Source of the DNA: CAZFYZ01 sp964523735
GTDB taxonomy: Bacteria > Armatimonadota > UBA5829
Reading direction: 5' to 3'
Assembly: GCA_964523735.1 (NCBI GenBank)
Contig: CAZFYZ010000071.1
Location: 1 to 18,675, forward strand
DNA length: 18,675 bases
Shown here: positions 1 to 6,971 of the stretch, in pieces
Numbering within the stretch: the stretch's first letter is position 1
How the letters are laid out: each line of letters begins with the position of its first letter
Translations under genes and position numbers: made by a program
The notes under the pieces: model-generated
What the model saw: the letters and a program-made list of their open reading frames with translations, nothing else
Told to the model about the DNA's origin: nothing
Databases searched by the model: none

Positions 1-2
1 AG

Positions 3-110
3 ACCGGGCTACCTATGCCGGATTCCGTCGCGAACCTGATCGTGGAGAACGCATACCAGGCTTACAAGCGGGCAACCAAGGCCGCGGCGGACAAGGCAGG
101 CCAGAAGTGA
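3..110 (+). CDS. C-terminal end of an unidentified protein (partial)
   Basis: An open frame enters from the left edge and ends at the TGA at 108-110. The visible 35 residues are alanine- and lysine-rich near the end (AYKRATKAAADKAGQK), a charged helical tail with no recognisable motif. It overlaps the next gene by four bases (GTGA), which suggests translational coupling and a shared operon with the amidase. An ATG at 15-17 would give a very short peptide, so the frame is more likely the end of a longer gene outside the window. No function can be assigned. If the amidase is a phage-type lysin, this could be another gene of the same lysis or tail cluster, but nothing in the peptide shows that. 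Confidence 0.45.
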   Translation, partial: TGLPMPDSVANLIVENAYQAYKRATKAAADKAGQK

Positions 111-664
111 GCCGCCGCATCTGTCTGGACGCCGGTCATGGCTACAAGCGCAAGCTCGCCACAGGCGCGGCCGCGAATCATCTGATCGAGGACGACCTCG
201 CGCTCGACTTCGTGACCCGCATCGGCCATCACCTCCGGGCCGCCGGCCACGAGACAGTGCTGACGCGCCCAACCGATGCGTTTGTCGAGCTGAAGGAGAG
301 GCCGAAGATCGCCAAGCATCAGAAGTGCGACCTTTTCGTTTCCATCCACTGCAATGCCGCCGGCAGCCCGAACGCCAACGGCGCCGAGGTTCTGATCTCC
401 CGGCAGGACTCGCTGTCCATCGGCGTCGCCTCGCGTGTTCTCTCAGTGATCTGCCAGGAGGGTATGAACCGGCGCGGCGTCAAGCGAGACGACGAGGGCG
501 CTCACAAGAGTCTCTACGTCCTGCAGAACACCTACAGTCAGATGCGTTCGATACTCGTGGAGATCGGTTTCCTGACGAACAAGGACGACGCCGCGAAGCT
601 GGCTGATAGGTATTGGCGCGAGCGGGTCTCCCGGGTGATTGCGAAAGCCTTGACCGACGGCTGA
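107..664 (+). CDS. N-acetylmuramoyl-L-alanine amidase (Amidase_3 family), no signal peptide
   Basis: This 185-residue protein is a zinc-dependent amidase that would cleave the bond between N-acetylmuramic acid and L-alanine in peptidoglycan. The family's landmarks are all visible: LDAGHG with zinc ligand H11, E28 in the IEDDLALDF segment, SIHCNA with H81, and the catalytic-type glutamate E152 in ILVEIGFLTN. The length fits a single catalytic domain. The start is GTG at 107, overlapping the upstream stop; no ATG lies near the N-terminus. There is no signal peptide, membrane segment or wall-binding domain, unlike export-type AmiC proteins. That fits an endolysin or a cytoplasm-made lysin released with a holin, but a host enzyme lacking an export signal cannot be excluded. 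A strong hairpin follows the stop. Confidence 0.88.
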   Translation: MSRRICLDAGHGYKRKLATGAAANHLIEDDLALDFVTRIGHHLRAAGHETVLTRPTDAFVELKERPKIAKHQKCDLFVSIHCNAAGSPNANGAEVLISRQDSLSIGVASRVLSVICQEGMNRRGVKRDDEGAHKSLYVLQNTYSQMRSILVEIGFLTNKDDAAKLADRYWRERVSRVIAKALTDG

Positions 665-687
665 GCCATCAGCCGGACACCCCCAAC

Positions 688-728
688 CCGGTCCCGGCGG
701 GCTTTCACCCTTTCACCGCCGGGGCCGG
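688..728 (+). terminator. GC-rich hairpin after the amidase gene
   Basis: CCGGTCCCGGCGG at 688-700 pairs with CCGCCGGGGCCGG at 716-728 over 13 positions, with one G-T wobble and a 15-base loop. It lies 24 bases after the amidase stop. No run of T follows, so it is either a weak or factor-assisted terminator or an RNA 3'-end stabiliser. Confidence 0.5.
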
Positions 729-733
729 TCTCC

Positions 734-804
734 ACATGTAAACTTCCGCCCGCAACTTTACATCTCGACTCACTTGATGTAAAGCAACCCTCGCAACCTT
801 ACAC
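734..804. promoter_or_regulatory. Cluster of ATGTAAA-type half-sites with a perfect dyad
   Basis: Four related half-sites in alternating orientation fall within 71 bases: ACATGTAAAC (734-743), CTTTACATC (756-764), GATGTAAAG (776-784) and CCTTACAC (797-804). The middle two form a perfect 9-base inverted repeat with an 11-base spacer, placing the half-sites 20 bp apart on one face of the helix. This is typical of an operator for a dimeric or tetrameric repressor. No clear -35/-10 pair is visible next to it, so its target is unknown. Confidence 0.45.
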
Positions 805-928
805 AAGCACAACAAGCCCCTAGGATTCGATTCCTCGCGCGGAACGCACTACCCTACCACCCGGCACCCCAGAGGCCTGCTCTGCCTTACGCTGGATGCC
901 AAATCGTAAGCGTTCGCGACCGCTCCCG

Positions 929-1312
929 TCACCACATCCCAAACTTATGCCCGCCCCGGTTCCTGACTCTTAGCTGAGTGATCCGCATTCTCTTTCGAGC
1001 GCGATTGCCGCGAGTGGCTATGACTCCCGTTGGCGCCGCCATGCATGACGCACCAAACAGTCGAGGATCCCGGAGGACTCCCTCGACTGTCTTCTTTTTT
1101 GAGTCGGCTGTCATCTCCACAACGAACTGCTTCAGGATCACCTGAGCCGCCTCAGGATCCCGTGATTCCGCGAGTTTGTAGAGTTCCGACCGGGCTGCCT
1201 TTACTTCCTCAATGTCTATCGCGCGACCTGATGCTGAACCCCAGCGACGTGCTCGCTTTGGATCGATTCGTTGGTACCGATCGTTCTCAAACTCACTCCC
1301 GTCGATCTCGCG
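929..1312 (-). pseudogene. Remnant resembling the C-terminus of a serine-type recombinase/integrase
   Basis: A minus-strand frame of 127 codons is open from just after the TGA at 1313-1315 down to its stop at 929-931. It has no plausible start codon at its upstream end; the first ATG is at 1141, well inside. The segment from IDIEEVKAARSEL through AAQVILKQFVVEM to VEGVLRDPRLFG has the helix-then-beta feel of the C-terminal part of large serine recombinases. The tail (APTGV...TRGNR) recalls the read-through tails such genes often carry beside tRNA-type attachment sites. This is recognition from memory, with no catalytic domain to confirm it. The lack of a start, together with the adjoining truncated gene, suggests a broken relic. 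Confidence 0.33.
1057..1100 (+). terminator. Possible intrinsic terminator (10-bp stem plus T-run)
   Basis: ACAGTCGAGG at 1057-1066 pairs perfectly with CCTCGACTGT at 1081-1090 and is followed by CTTCTTTTTT. On the plus strand this has the form of a rho-independent terminator. The loop is 14 bases. No plus-strand gene ends nearby, and the T-run is the complement of lysine codons in the minus-strand remnant, so the fit may be partly accidental. Confidence 0.5.
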
Positions 1313-1468
1313 TCACCCCCCTGATTGCAGCGATCCTCGGGCGCCGAGGTGCTGACCAAGGACTACAAGGCTCTTGAGCCGGTAGCCGCTCTCAAGCAGA
1401 TCCATCTCGGTGGAGCGAGGACAAAACGTGTTTGTCTCCTGCCAGAGGGACGCAATGTAGATGCGCAT
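1313..1468 (-). pseudogene. N-terminal stub of an M81 (MlrC/microcystinase C-type) metallopeptidase
   Basis: The minus-strand frame from the ATG at 1468 begins MRIYIASLWQETNTFCP, matching the opening strand and HETNTFSP-like motif of M81 metallopeptidases, whose members are normally around 480-500 residues. The His normally found before ETNTF is Gln here. The frame stops after 51 codons at a TGA (1313-1315), so the enzyme is missing. The start is supported by GGAG about 6 bases upstream and a good promoter at 1550-1523. The recombinase-like remnant continues in the same frame after the TGA. The best reading is a gene truncated by a deletion or insertion, with its promoter still intact. Confidence 0.6.
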
Positions 1469-1480
1469 GCGTTCTCCAGA

Positions 1481-1512
1481 GCCTGCCGGTACACCAGTAG
1501 CTGCAGGCAGGC
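1481..1512. repeat. Inverted repeat in the leader of the M81 stub
   Basis: GCCTGCC (1481-1487) and GGCAGGC (1506-1512) form a perfect 7-base inverted repeat with an 18-base spacer. It lies between the minus-strand -10 box and the start of the M81 stub, so it could be a leader hairpin or a second operator. Confidence 0.35.
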
Positions 1513-1522
1513 TTCAATAAGC

Positions 1523-1550
1523 ATCATATGGCGGCATCGCAGGTTGTCAA
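1523..1550 (-). promoter_or_regulatory. Sigma70-type promoter for the M81 stub
   Basis: On the minus strand TTGACA (1550-1545) and TATGAT (1528-1523) are separated by 16 bases. This is a near-consensus housekeeping promoter that fires leftward into the truncated M81 gene, about 55 bases from its ATG. Confidence 0.7.
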
Positions 1551-1558
1551 GGCCACAA

Positions 1559-1587
1559 TACAACATCTACTGGAGAATGATGTAATA
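1559..1587. promoter_or_regulatory. Candidate operator between the divergent promoters
   Basis: TACAACATC (1559-1567) and GATGTAATA (1579-1587) form an imperfect 9-base inverted repeat (7 of 9 pairs) with an 11-base spacer. It has the same ACATC-N11-GATGT core and spacing as the perfect dyad at 756-784. Its centre (1573) lies midway between the two divergent -35 boxes. A protein bound here could control both promoters; the adjacent DeoR-type regulator is the natural candidate. Confidence 0.5.
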
Positions 1588-1593
1588 TAGCCC

Positions 1594-1621
1594 TTGACAA
1601 CGGCCGAAAGCATGGTATACT
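1594..1621 (+). promoter_or_regulatory. Sigma70-type promoter for the DeoR-type gene
   Basis: TTGACA at 1594-1599 and TATACT at 1616-1621 are separated by 16 bases, a strong match to the housekeeping consensus. Transcription would start near 1628, leaving a leader of about 65 bases before the regulator's ATG at 1695. Confidence 0.8.
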
Positions 1622-1694
1622 CCCTGTATCCAGCCGCCAGCCGTGGCTATGGCTGTGAATCGCATGCGATTGACGTTTGGGGGGCTAATCGATA

Positions 1695-2546
1695 ATGAGT
1701 GATCATAGAGCCGCTAGCAGCACGGTTTCCGTGGAGAGGCGCAGGAAGATCGTCGATCTGGTGTCTCAGCGAGGGTCGGTGACCGTTCAGGAACTGGCCG
1801 ATGCTCTTGATGTAGCGGGAAACACCATCCGTGGCGATCTTGATAAGCTGCACGCAGAGGGCAAGCTCCTGCGAGTACACGGCGGCGCAGTGCGGAGATC
1901 GACCGCTACTCCAAGGCCGCCTTACTCAGAGACACGCAGCCTGCATATGGCAGAGAAAGCCGCGATCGGAGCTGCGGCGTTAAGGTACCTGCCGGACGCA
2001 GACTCACTCTTCATCGGGCCCGGCAGCACCACCTACCAGCTCGCCATCAGGCTGCCGGAGGGTCGGAGGCTGCACGTCGTAACCACAGGGCTCGATATCG
2101 CGAGCTACCTACTGGCAAACAACGCCGTCAGTCTCTCGATACTGGGCGGATACCTGAACCGCGATAGCTTCGGCACGGACGTCTCGCTCTCGGAACAGGC
2201 ACTGGGTGAGCTCTACTGGAATGTCACTTTCATGGGTGCAAGTGCGATTGATCTTGCCTGCGGAATGACCACGGTCGACGTGAACTCCGCCCGCCTCGAG
2301 CGCAAGATCATCGAGCGCGGCAGGAAACTGGTCGTGCTCTGCGATTCATCAAAGCTTGGCTCGTTTGCCCCCGCGCTTGTCGGGCCGGTGAGCATGATCA
2401 ATGTCCTTGTGACCGACAATGGCGTCGATCCTGATTTCGTCAAGGGGCTTACCGATCAGGGCGTCGAGGTTGTTGTCGCCGATGGGCCCGATCTGGAAGA
2501 CGCGGTTGGTCGGTATGGCGCTGTAAGCGAACGTACTGGAAGTTGA
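1695..2546 (+). CDS. DeoR/GlpR-family transcriptional regulator
   Basis: This 283-residue protein has the two-part layout of DeoR/GlpR repressors of sugar metabolism, which release DNA when a sugar phosphate binds. Residues 13-68 form the winged helix-turn-helix, ending in the family's RVHGGAV wing. The sensor domain follows, with IGPGSTTYQLA (phosphosugar-loop position), VVTTGLDIA, ILGGYLNRDSFG and CDSSKLG. The recognition helix reads TIRGDLDKL, where most relatives have TIRRDL, so its operator preference may differ. The ATG at 1695 follows a run of six G at 1679-1684, a somewhat long spacing. It has its own promoter and a candidate operator just upstream, which suggests autoregulation. It is placed to control the glycan genes downstream; that role is inferred from position. 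Confidence 0.9.
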   Translation: MSDHRAASSTVSVERRRKIVDLVSQRGSVTVQELADALDVAGNTIRGDLDKLHAEGKLLRVHGGAVRRSTATPRPPYSETRSLHMAEKAAIGAAALRYLPDADSLFIGPGSTTYQLAIRLPEGRRLHVVTTGLDIASYLLANNAVSLSILGGYLNRDSFGTDVSLSEQALGELYWNVTFMGASAIDLACGMTTVDVNSARLERKIIERGRKLVVLCDSSKLGSFAPALVGPVSMINVLVTDNGVDPDFVKGLTDQGVEVVVADGPDLEDAVGRYGAVSERTGS

Positions 2547-2661
2547 GTTTGGAGTTATAGTTTCGGAGGTGATGCGGATAACCGGCTGATTCCGAGAAGG
2601 CGGCGCTGGCCGACGAAGTCACGCGCCGGAAGAGCAACACACCAAACGTTGGGAGAAGAGC

Positions 2662-3360
2662 TTGTTGATCGTTTGTGCCATCGTGCTGATGGTAATCTCT
2701 GTTGGTAGCGCTGGGGCGGCCAATCTGTTGACCAATCCAGGCTTTGAAGAGGGCGCGGTATCAATCAGTCCGGGGTTTGTGGACTCTGCGTTCGGCTGGA
2801 ACTACAACACCAACAACGGAGTCGGAACGTACTTCCGGCCCGAGACGGTGCTGGGTCCGGTTGTGGACGCGGGCCAGGTGTTTGTCCACAGTGGCCTTGA
2901 GGCGCAGGATGCATGCGGCGACACCTATGAGGGGGACGCGCGTTCGATGCTCTGGCAGCGCATCGCGGTCGCATCTGGCAGCTGGTACACAGCTTCGGCC
3001 TATGTCTTTGCACGCGAGATGATCGAGGGCGCCGGCCTAGGCAGCGGCGAGAACGACTTCGCTGGTGTGAGAGTGATCCAATTGGACCAGACTGGAACGC
3101 TCGTGGAGGACCTCGGTTTGGCGGGGGTGTATAGCCCTACCACTGGATTCGTGCAGGTGTCCCAGACATTCCAGACAAAGGCTAACACGTATTATGTGGA
3201 CTTTGTGCTGGACACGCTCGTCAACAATGCTAACGGCTACTGGGGTTCCAGAGTCATATACGATGATTGTGTGCTGGAAGCAGTACCTGAGCCCGCATCG
3301 CTGCTGGCGCTGTTTGTCGGCATCAGCGGCCTGGGTGGACTCGCATGGAGGCGAAGGTAG
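2662..3360 (+). CDS. Secreted NPGFE-module protein with PEP-CTERM sorting signal
   Basis: This 232-residue protein is one export signal, one beta-rich module and one sorting tail. Residues 1-19 are a hydrophobic signal segment ending SAGA; residues 20-207 are the ANLLTNPGFE...IYDDC module also found in two other proteins of this locus; the last 25 residues begin VPEPAS, continue as a hydrophobic helix and end AWRRR, a classic PEP-CTERM signal processed by an exosortase. The start is TTG at 2662 (or 2665), chosen because GGGAG lies at 2651-2655 and no ATG or GTG occurs before an in-frame stop at 2587. The signal lacks the usual N-terminal positive charges, so the start is less sure than the frame. 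NPGFE-type modules are often carbohydrate-binding beta-sandwiches; ligand unknown. A surface glycan-binding or matrix role is inferred. Confidence 0.82.
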   Translation: MLIVCAIVLMVISVGSAGAANLLTNPGFEEGAVSISPGFVDSAFGWNYNTNNGVGTYFRPETVLGPVVDAGQVFVHSGLEAQDACGDTYEGDARSMLWQRIAVASGSWYTASAYVFAREMIEGAGLGSGENDFAGVRVIQLDQTGTLVEDLGLAGVYSPTTGFVQVSQTFQTKANTYYVDFVLDTLVNNANGYWGSRVIYDDCVLEAVPEPASLLALFVGISGLGGLAWRRR

Positions 3361-3370
3361 GTAAGAATGC

Positions 3371-3403
3371 TGGTCGGGGACGGGTGACATCTGCCCCCGA
3401 CCA
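3371..3403 (+). terminator. Intercistronic hairpin between the two NPGFE-module genes
   Basis: TGGTCGGGG (3371-3379) pairs perfectly with CCCCGACCA (3395-3403) around a 15-base loop, followed by TTTGTGCTCC, a weak T-tract. It may partly terminate transcription after the PEP-CTERM gene, or stabilise that message, making the small protein more abundant than the large one downstream. Confidence 0.5.
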
Positions 3404-3442
3404 TTTGTGCTCCTCAGATCAGAAAGGAGACGAAGAGAGATT

Positions 3443-6400
3443 ATGAAAGGCAACATCAGATTCCTTCAGGTGGCGCTATGCGCCATCGTGGTCCTGGTGG
3501 CCGGATCGTGCTTCCAGTGTGAAGCTGCGAACCTCTTGGTTAACCCGGGCTTTGAGTCCGGTGCGGTATCCCAGAGTCCGGGGCTGTCCGGCCTTGAGGC
3601 CAACTGGAACTACTCATGCGGCGGCGGATACTTCCGGCCAGAGACAGTGCTGGGTCCTGTTGTGGATGGAGGACAGACGTTCATCCATAGCGGCGCGGAG
3701 GCGCAGGACACGTGCGGCGATACGCAGCCGGGCAATATCAACACACAGCTTGCCCAACGCCATCCTGTCACGCCCGGCACGTGGTATGTAGCCTCGGCGT
3801 TTGTGTTCGCCCGTGAAATGGAGCTTGGCAACGGCCTTGGCAGCGGGCCGAACGACTATGCCGGCGTGAGGATCAGGGAGCTTGATGAGAACTCCGATCT
3901 CGTAGTCGACCGCGGAGTCGCGGCGATCTACGAAGTCACTACCGACTTCGTCCTGGTGTCGCAGACATTCAGGACCGAGGCCAACACACGCTACGTAGAC
4001 TATATCCTGGACACTCTGGTCAACAATGAGAGGGGCTACTGGGGCTGCCGGATCATCTACGATGACTGTGTGCTGGAAGAGACCGCTCCGCCTGCCGTGG
4101 AGCCGCCGGTCTTCTCCCCGGATGGTGGCACCTACAATACCGCTCAGAGCGTTATCATCACGTGCCCGACTGCCGGCGCCGCCATCTACTACACAACGGA
4201 CGGCAGCGATCCGACCGAGCTAAGCAACCTCTACACGGCTCCGATAACCGTGGACTACAGTCTCACTCTGAAGGCCGTAGCGATCAATTCCGGTGTCTCA
4301 AGCACGGTAAAGAGCGCCGCCTACACCATCGTCGTAGACACGCCTGTTTTCACGCCGGATGGCGGCATATACAGTACAGCTCAGAACGTGACGATCACGT
4401 GCGCAACTGTTGGTGCCAGTATTCACTACACGACGGACGGCTCCGATCCAACCGAGAGCAGCCTGCTCTATGCCGTGCCGATCGTCGTGGATCGCAACAC
4501 CCGCCTCAAGGCCAAAGCCTTCTACAATGGCGCCTCGAGCGAGGTCAAGTCGGCGCTCTACACGGTCGGTTACCAGGAGCACGTCATCCTTGCGTGCTGT
4601 AACGCGGATGGTGTAGTCGAGAAGTTCTCAACCGACGGTGTCTACCTGGGCACCTTTCTAACAGGCATAGACACCCCGAACGGTGTTGTGCAGGGACCTG
4701 ACGGCAGTATCTACCTGGGTATTGCCACTGGTGTCAACAAATACAAACCCGATGGCACCCTAATCAAGGCTAACCTCGTCACCACTACTACAATAGTAAC
4801 TGCACTCGCCTGGAAGGACGATCAGCTGTGGGTGAACGTCGTGGGCAGCGACTATATCGGCGGGACAACTGGCGCCTATGATCCTGTTACCGGCGAGCAG
4901 ACGGGACCGATCATCGATTGGGGAGCGGGATCGCTGCCTGGCGGGCTGGCAGTCGGTCCCGATGGACGCTGCTATGTGTCCTTCTGGGGCCTCGGCGCCG
5001 TCATCGCCTGGGACCCGGCTACGGACGCCACAGAGGTGATCTTCTACCCGGAGGTCGCGCTGCCGCACTTGTCCTGGAGCGGTGATGAGCTTTTCATCAA
5101 CAGTAACGGCACCAGCGTGTCTAAGTGGACTGCGGCGGGCGGTGTTGAGAGCTGGGTAGACGGGGGAACCTCTGGCGGTGGCATCCTGGCCTACGATGCC
5201 AAGCTCTTCCGTGGCTCCGCGACATACATTGGCACCTACAGCCTGGCGGACAAAAGCTTCATCGGTGAGAGCAGCGGACCCTATCGCTACCTCATGCAGT
5301 TCTGTGTGATGACGAGTCCTCAGCAAGTGGACTCGCCAGAGTTCTCGCCGGGCGGCGGCATCTATGCTTCGGCACAGACTGTCACAATGACGAGTCCTAC
5401 CGACGGCGCCACCATTCACTACACGTTGGACCGCACCGATCCGACAGAAGCCAGCCCAACCTACACTAGTCCGATCACAATCAGCGGGAATACTCGTCTG
5501 ACGGCCAGAGCCTACAAGCTTGGGGTTGCCAGCGCTCCCACAATCGCGGACTATGTGATTGGTCCGCAGTCAAACGTCATACTGGCGGCGGCACGAGTGG
5601 ACGGAACGATAGAGAAGTTCAGCCGGGAGCTTGTGTACCTCGGGAACTTCGCAACGGGACTGAACAGCCCAGCGGCAGTTGCGCAGGGCGCGGACGGCAG
5701 CGTCTACGTAGGTACCCTTACTGGGGTCTCTAAGTTCAAGGCCGATGGGACTCTAGAGAATGCGAGCCTGATCGCGACCGACTCACAAGTGACTGGTCTG
5801 GCTTGGAAGGACGACAAACTGTGGCTCACGACCTATGGCGGCGAGACCGGCGCAGTGGCCGCTGCCTACGATCCTGCCACTGGTGTTCAGTCGGGGCCAA
5901 AGCTCGAGTGGTATAGCCCGCTTGGTGGGCTGGCATTTGGACCCGACGGGCGCGGCTACATCTGGAGCACCGGCGAAGTGGACGCTTGGGGTACCACAGA
6001 CAACTTCACCGAGATGATCGCCTATCTTGACGTGCCGCCCGTAGCGGGCGCGGCCTGGAGCGACACCGACCTGTTCTACAGCAGTCGCCTCTATGAGGGC
6101 AAGACCTACACGACGATCTTCAGGTGGAACGCGTTTGAAGGACAGGTTGAGTGGACCAACGGGCGCAACTTCGCGGGCGGAATGCTTGTCTACGAGGGCA
6201 AGCTGTATCGCGCCGGCGGGTCATACTTCGATACGCAGAATATCCTCACTGCCTACAGCCTTGCGGACAAGAGCGTGGTGTTCGAGGGCGAGGGGCCCGG
6301 GCGTGGAATCGAGCAGATCTGCGTGATGACCGCGACCGCCGTTCCTATGCCGATCGCTGAGGCCAAGGGTGCTACGGATGGCACGCTCGTCGCCTGCGAG

Positions 6401-6913
6401 TCTGTCGTGGTGACCGCTGTGTTCGGCAGCACATTCTACGTGGAGAACCCTGACCGGACGAGCGGCATCCAGGTGAGAACTACCGGTGCGGTTCCCGCTG
6501 GCGGAGACAAGGTGACCGTCAGCGGTGTTGTGCAGACTGATACCGTCACTGGTGAGCGCTACATCGATGCTACGTCAGTTGATGCGCTTGGCACCGATAC
6601 AGTCCTGCCAGTCCTTCTGACTAACAAGAACCTCGGCGGCGGGCCGGAAGGCCTGCAGGAAGGGATCGACGGGGCTTCCGGGCTCAACAACGTCGGCCTG
6701 CTCATAAGAGCGACCGGCAAGGTTGAGACCCCCGGCGGCGGGATCTTCTACCTGAATGACGGCTCCGATGTCACTGTCAAGGTGACAGGTGGGACCTTGT
6801 ATGCCCAGAACTCCTATGTGGCGGTGACAGGCATCATGTCCTGCGATAAGATCGGCGGAACACTGAGCAGGGTCATCCGAGCCCTGTCGGTTACTAAGCT
6901 CAAAGACCCGTAG
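3443..6913 (+). CDS. Secreted multidomain protein: NPGFE module, chitobiase-type domains, two beta-propellers, OB-fold tail
   Basis: This 1156-residue exported protein has no recognised catalytic domain. In order: signal peptide (1-28, MKGNIRFLQVALCAIVV... ending CEA); NPGFE module (about 29-214); two chitobiase/Fn3-like C-terminal domains (about 222-297 and 300-376; PDGGTYNTAQSV, YYTTDGSDPTE); a propeller of about 250 residues (378-627; PDGSIYLG, LAWKDDQLW); a third chitobiase-type domain (630-707); a second propeller (710-966) alike enough to show internal duplication; and an OB-fold-like tail (971-1156; FYVENPDRTSGIQV, DKVTVSGVVQT). The ATG at 3443 is preferred over the GTG at 3407 because it follows AAGGAGA and begins a proper signal peptide. 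There is no PEP-CTERM tail, so it is probably released or held by binding. A glycan- or surface-binding role is likely; the propellers could also be enzymatic. Confidence 0.82.
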   Translation: MKGNIRFLQVALCAIVVLVAGSCFQCEAANLLVNPGFESGAVSQSPGLSGLEANWNYSCGGGYFRPETVLGPVVDGGQTFIHSGAEAQDTCGDTQPGNINTQLAQRHPVTPGTWYVASAFVFAREMELGNGLGSGPNDYAGVRIRELDENSDLVVDRGVAAIYEVTTDFVLVSQTFRTEANTRYVDYILDTLVNNERGYWGCRIIYDDCVLEETAPPAVEPPVFSPDGGTYNTAQSVIITCPTAGAAIYYTTDGSDPTELSNLYTAPITVDYSLTLKAVAINSGVSSTVKSAAYTIVVDTPVFTPDGGIYSTAQNVTITCATVGASIHYTTDGSDPTESSLLYAVPIVVDRNTRLKAKAFYNGASSEVKSALYTVGYQEHVILACCNADGVVEKFSTDGVYLGTFLTGIDTPNGVVQGPDGSIYLGIATGVNKYKPDGTLIKANLVTTTTIVTALAWKDDQLWVNVVGSDYIGGTTGAYDPVTGEQTGPIIDWGAGSLPGGLAVGPDGRCYVSFWGLGAVIAWDPATDATEVIFYPEVALPHLSWSGDELFINSNGTSVSKWTAAGGVESWVDGGTSGGGILAYDAKLFRGSATYIGTYSLADKSFIGESSGPYRYLMQFCVMTSPQQVDSPEFSPGGGIYASAQTVTMTSPTDGATIHYTLDRTDPTEASPTYTSPITISGNTRLTARAYKLGVASAPTIADYVIGPQSNVILAAARVDGTIEKFSRELVYLGNFATGLNSPAAVAQGADGSVYVGTLTGVSKFKADGTLENASLIATDSQVTGLAWKDDKLWLTTYGGETGAVAAAYDPATGVQSGPKLEWYSPLGGLAFGPDGRGYIWSTGEVDAWGTTDNFTEMIAYLDVPPVAGAAWSDTDLFYSSRLYEGKTYTTIFRWNAFEGQVEWTNGRNFAGGMLVYEGKLYRAGGSYFDTQNILTAYSLADKSVVFEGEGPGRGIEQICVMTATAVPMPIAEAKGATDGTLVACESVVVTAVFGSTFYVENPDRTSGIQVRTTGAVPAGGDKVTVSGVVQTDTVTGERYIDATSVDALGTDTVLPVLLTNKNLGGGPEGLQEGIDGASGLNNVGLLIRATGKVETPGGGIFYLNDGSDVTVKVTGGTLYAQNSYVAVTGIMSCDKIGGTLSRVIRALSVTKLKDP

Positions 6914-6933
6914 TTCAGCGGGCTGGCTTATCG

Positions 6934-6960
6934 TGGAAGGGGACGTGGATGCCCCTTCCA
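6934..6960 (+). repeat. Perfect 9-bp hairpin after the propeller gene
   Basis: TGGAAGGGG (6934-6942) pairs with CCCCTTCCA (6952-6960) around a 9-base loop, 21 bases after the stop of the propeller gene. No T-run follows. It may end or stabilise the upstream message. Confidence 0.5.
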
Positions 6961-6971
6961 CCGAACTGGTG

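Larger units (their letters stand above)
665..1694. other. Gene-poor 1-kb stretch with remnants and control DNA
   Basis: No intact gene of convincing coding character is seen here. The stretch holds, left to right: a hairpin after the amidase, a cluster of ATGTAAA-type half-sites, a featureless part (about 805-928), a minus-strand recombinase-like remnant, a hairpin with a T-run, a minus-strand M81 peptidase stub, and divergent promoters serving that stub and the DeoR-type gene. No complete tRNA or other RNA gene could be folded by eye. The content suggests a degraded boundary between an older mobile element or unrelated operon on the left and the glycan locus on the right. Confidence 0.6.

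Noticed and set aside
812..840. Possible tRNA T-arm (GGATTCGATTCC)
   Set aside because: The flanking bases do not pair as a 5-bp T-stem and no anticodon or D arm could be placed upstream.
1030..1042. 13-base direct repeat TTGGCGCCGCCAT, also at 14133-14145
   Set aside because: Both copies lie near broken genes, but one or two 13-base matches are expected by chance in a window of this size and composition.
3443..3530. Lipoprotein signal in the large propeller protein (LVAGSC)
   Set aside because: The residues before Cys do not fit a normal lipobox, and a standard cleavage at CEA before ANLL matches the start of the module in the other proteins.
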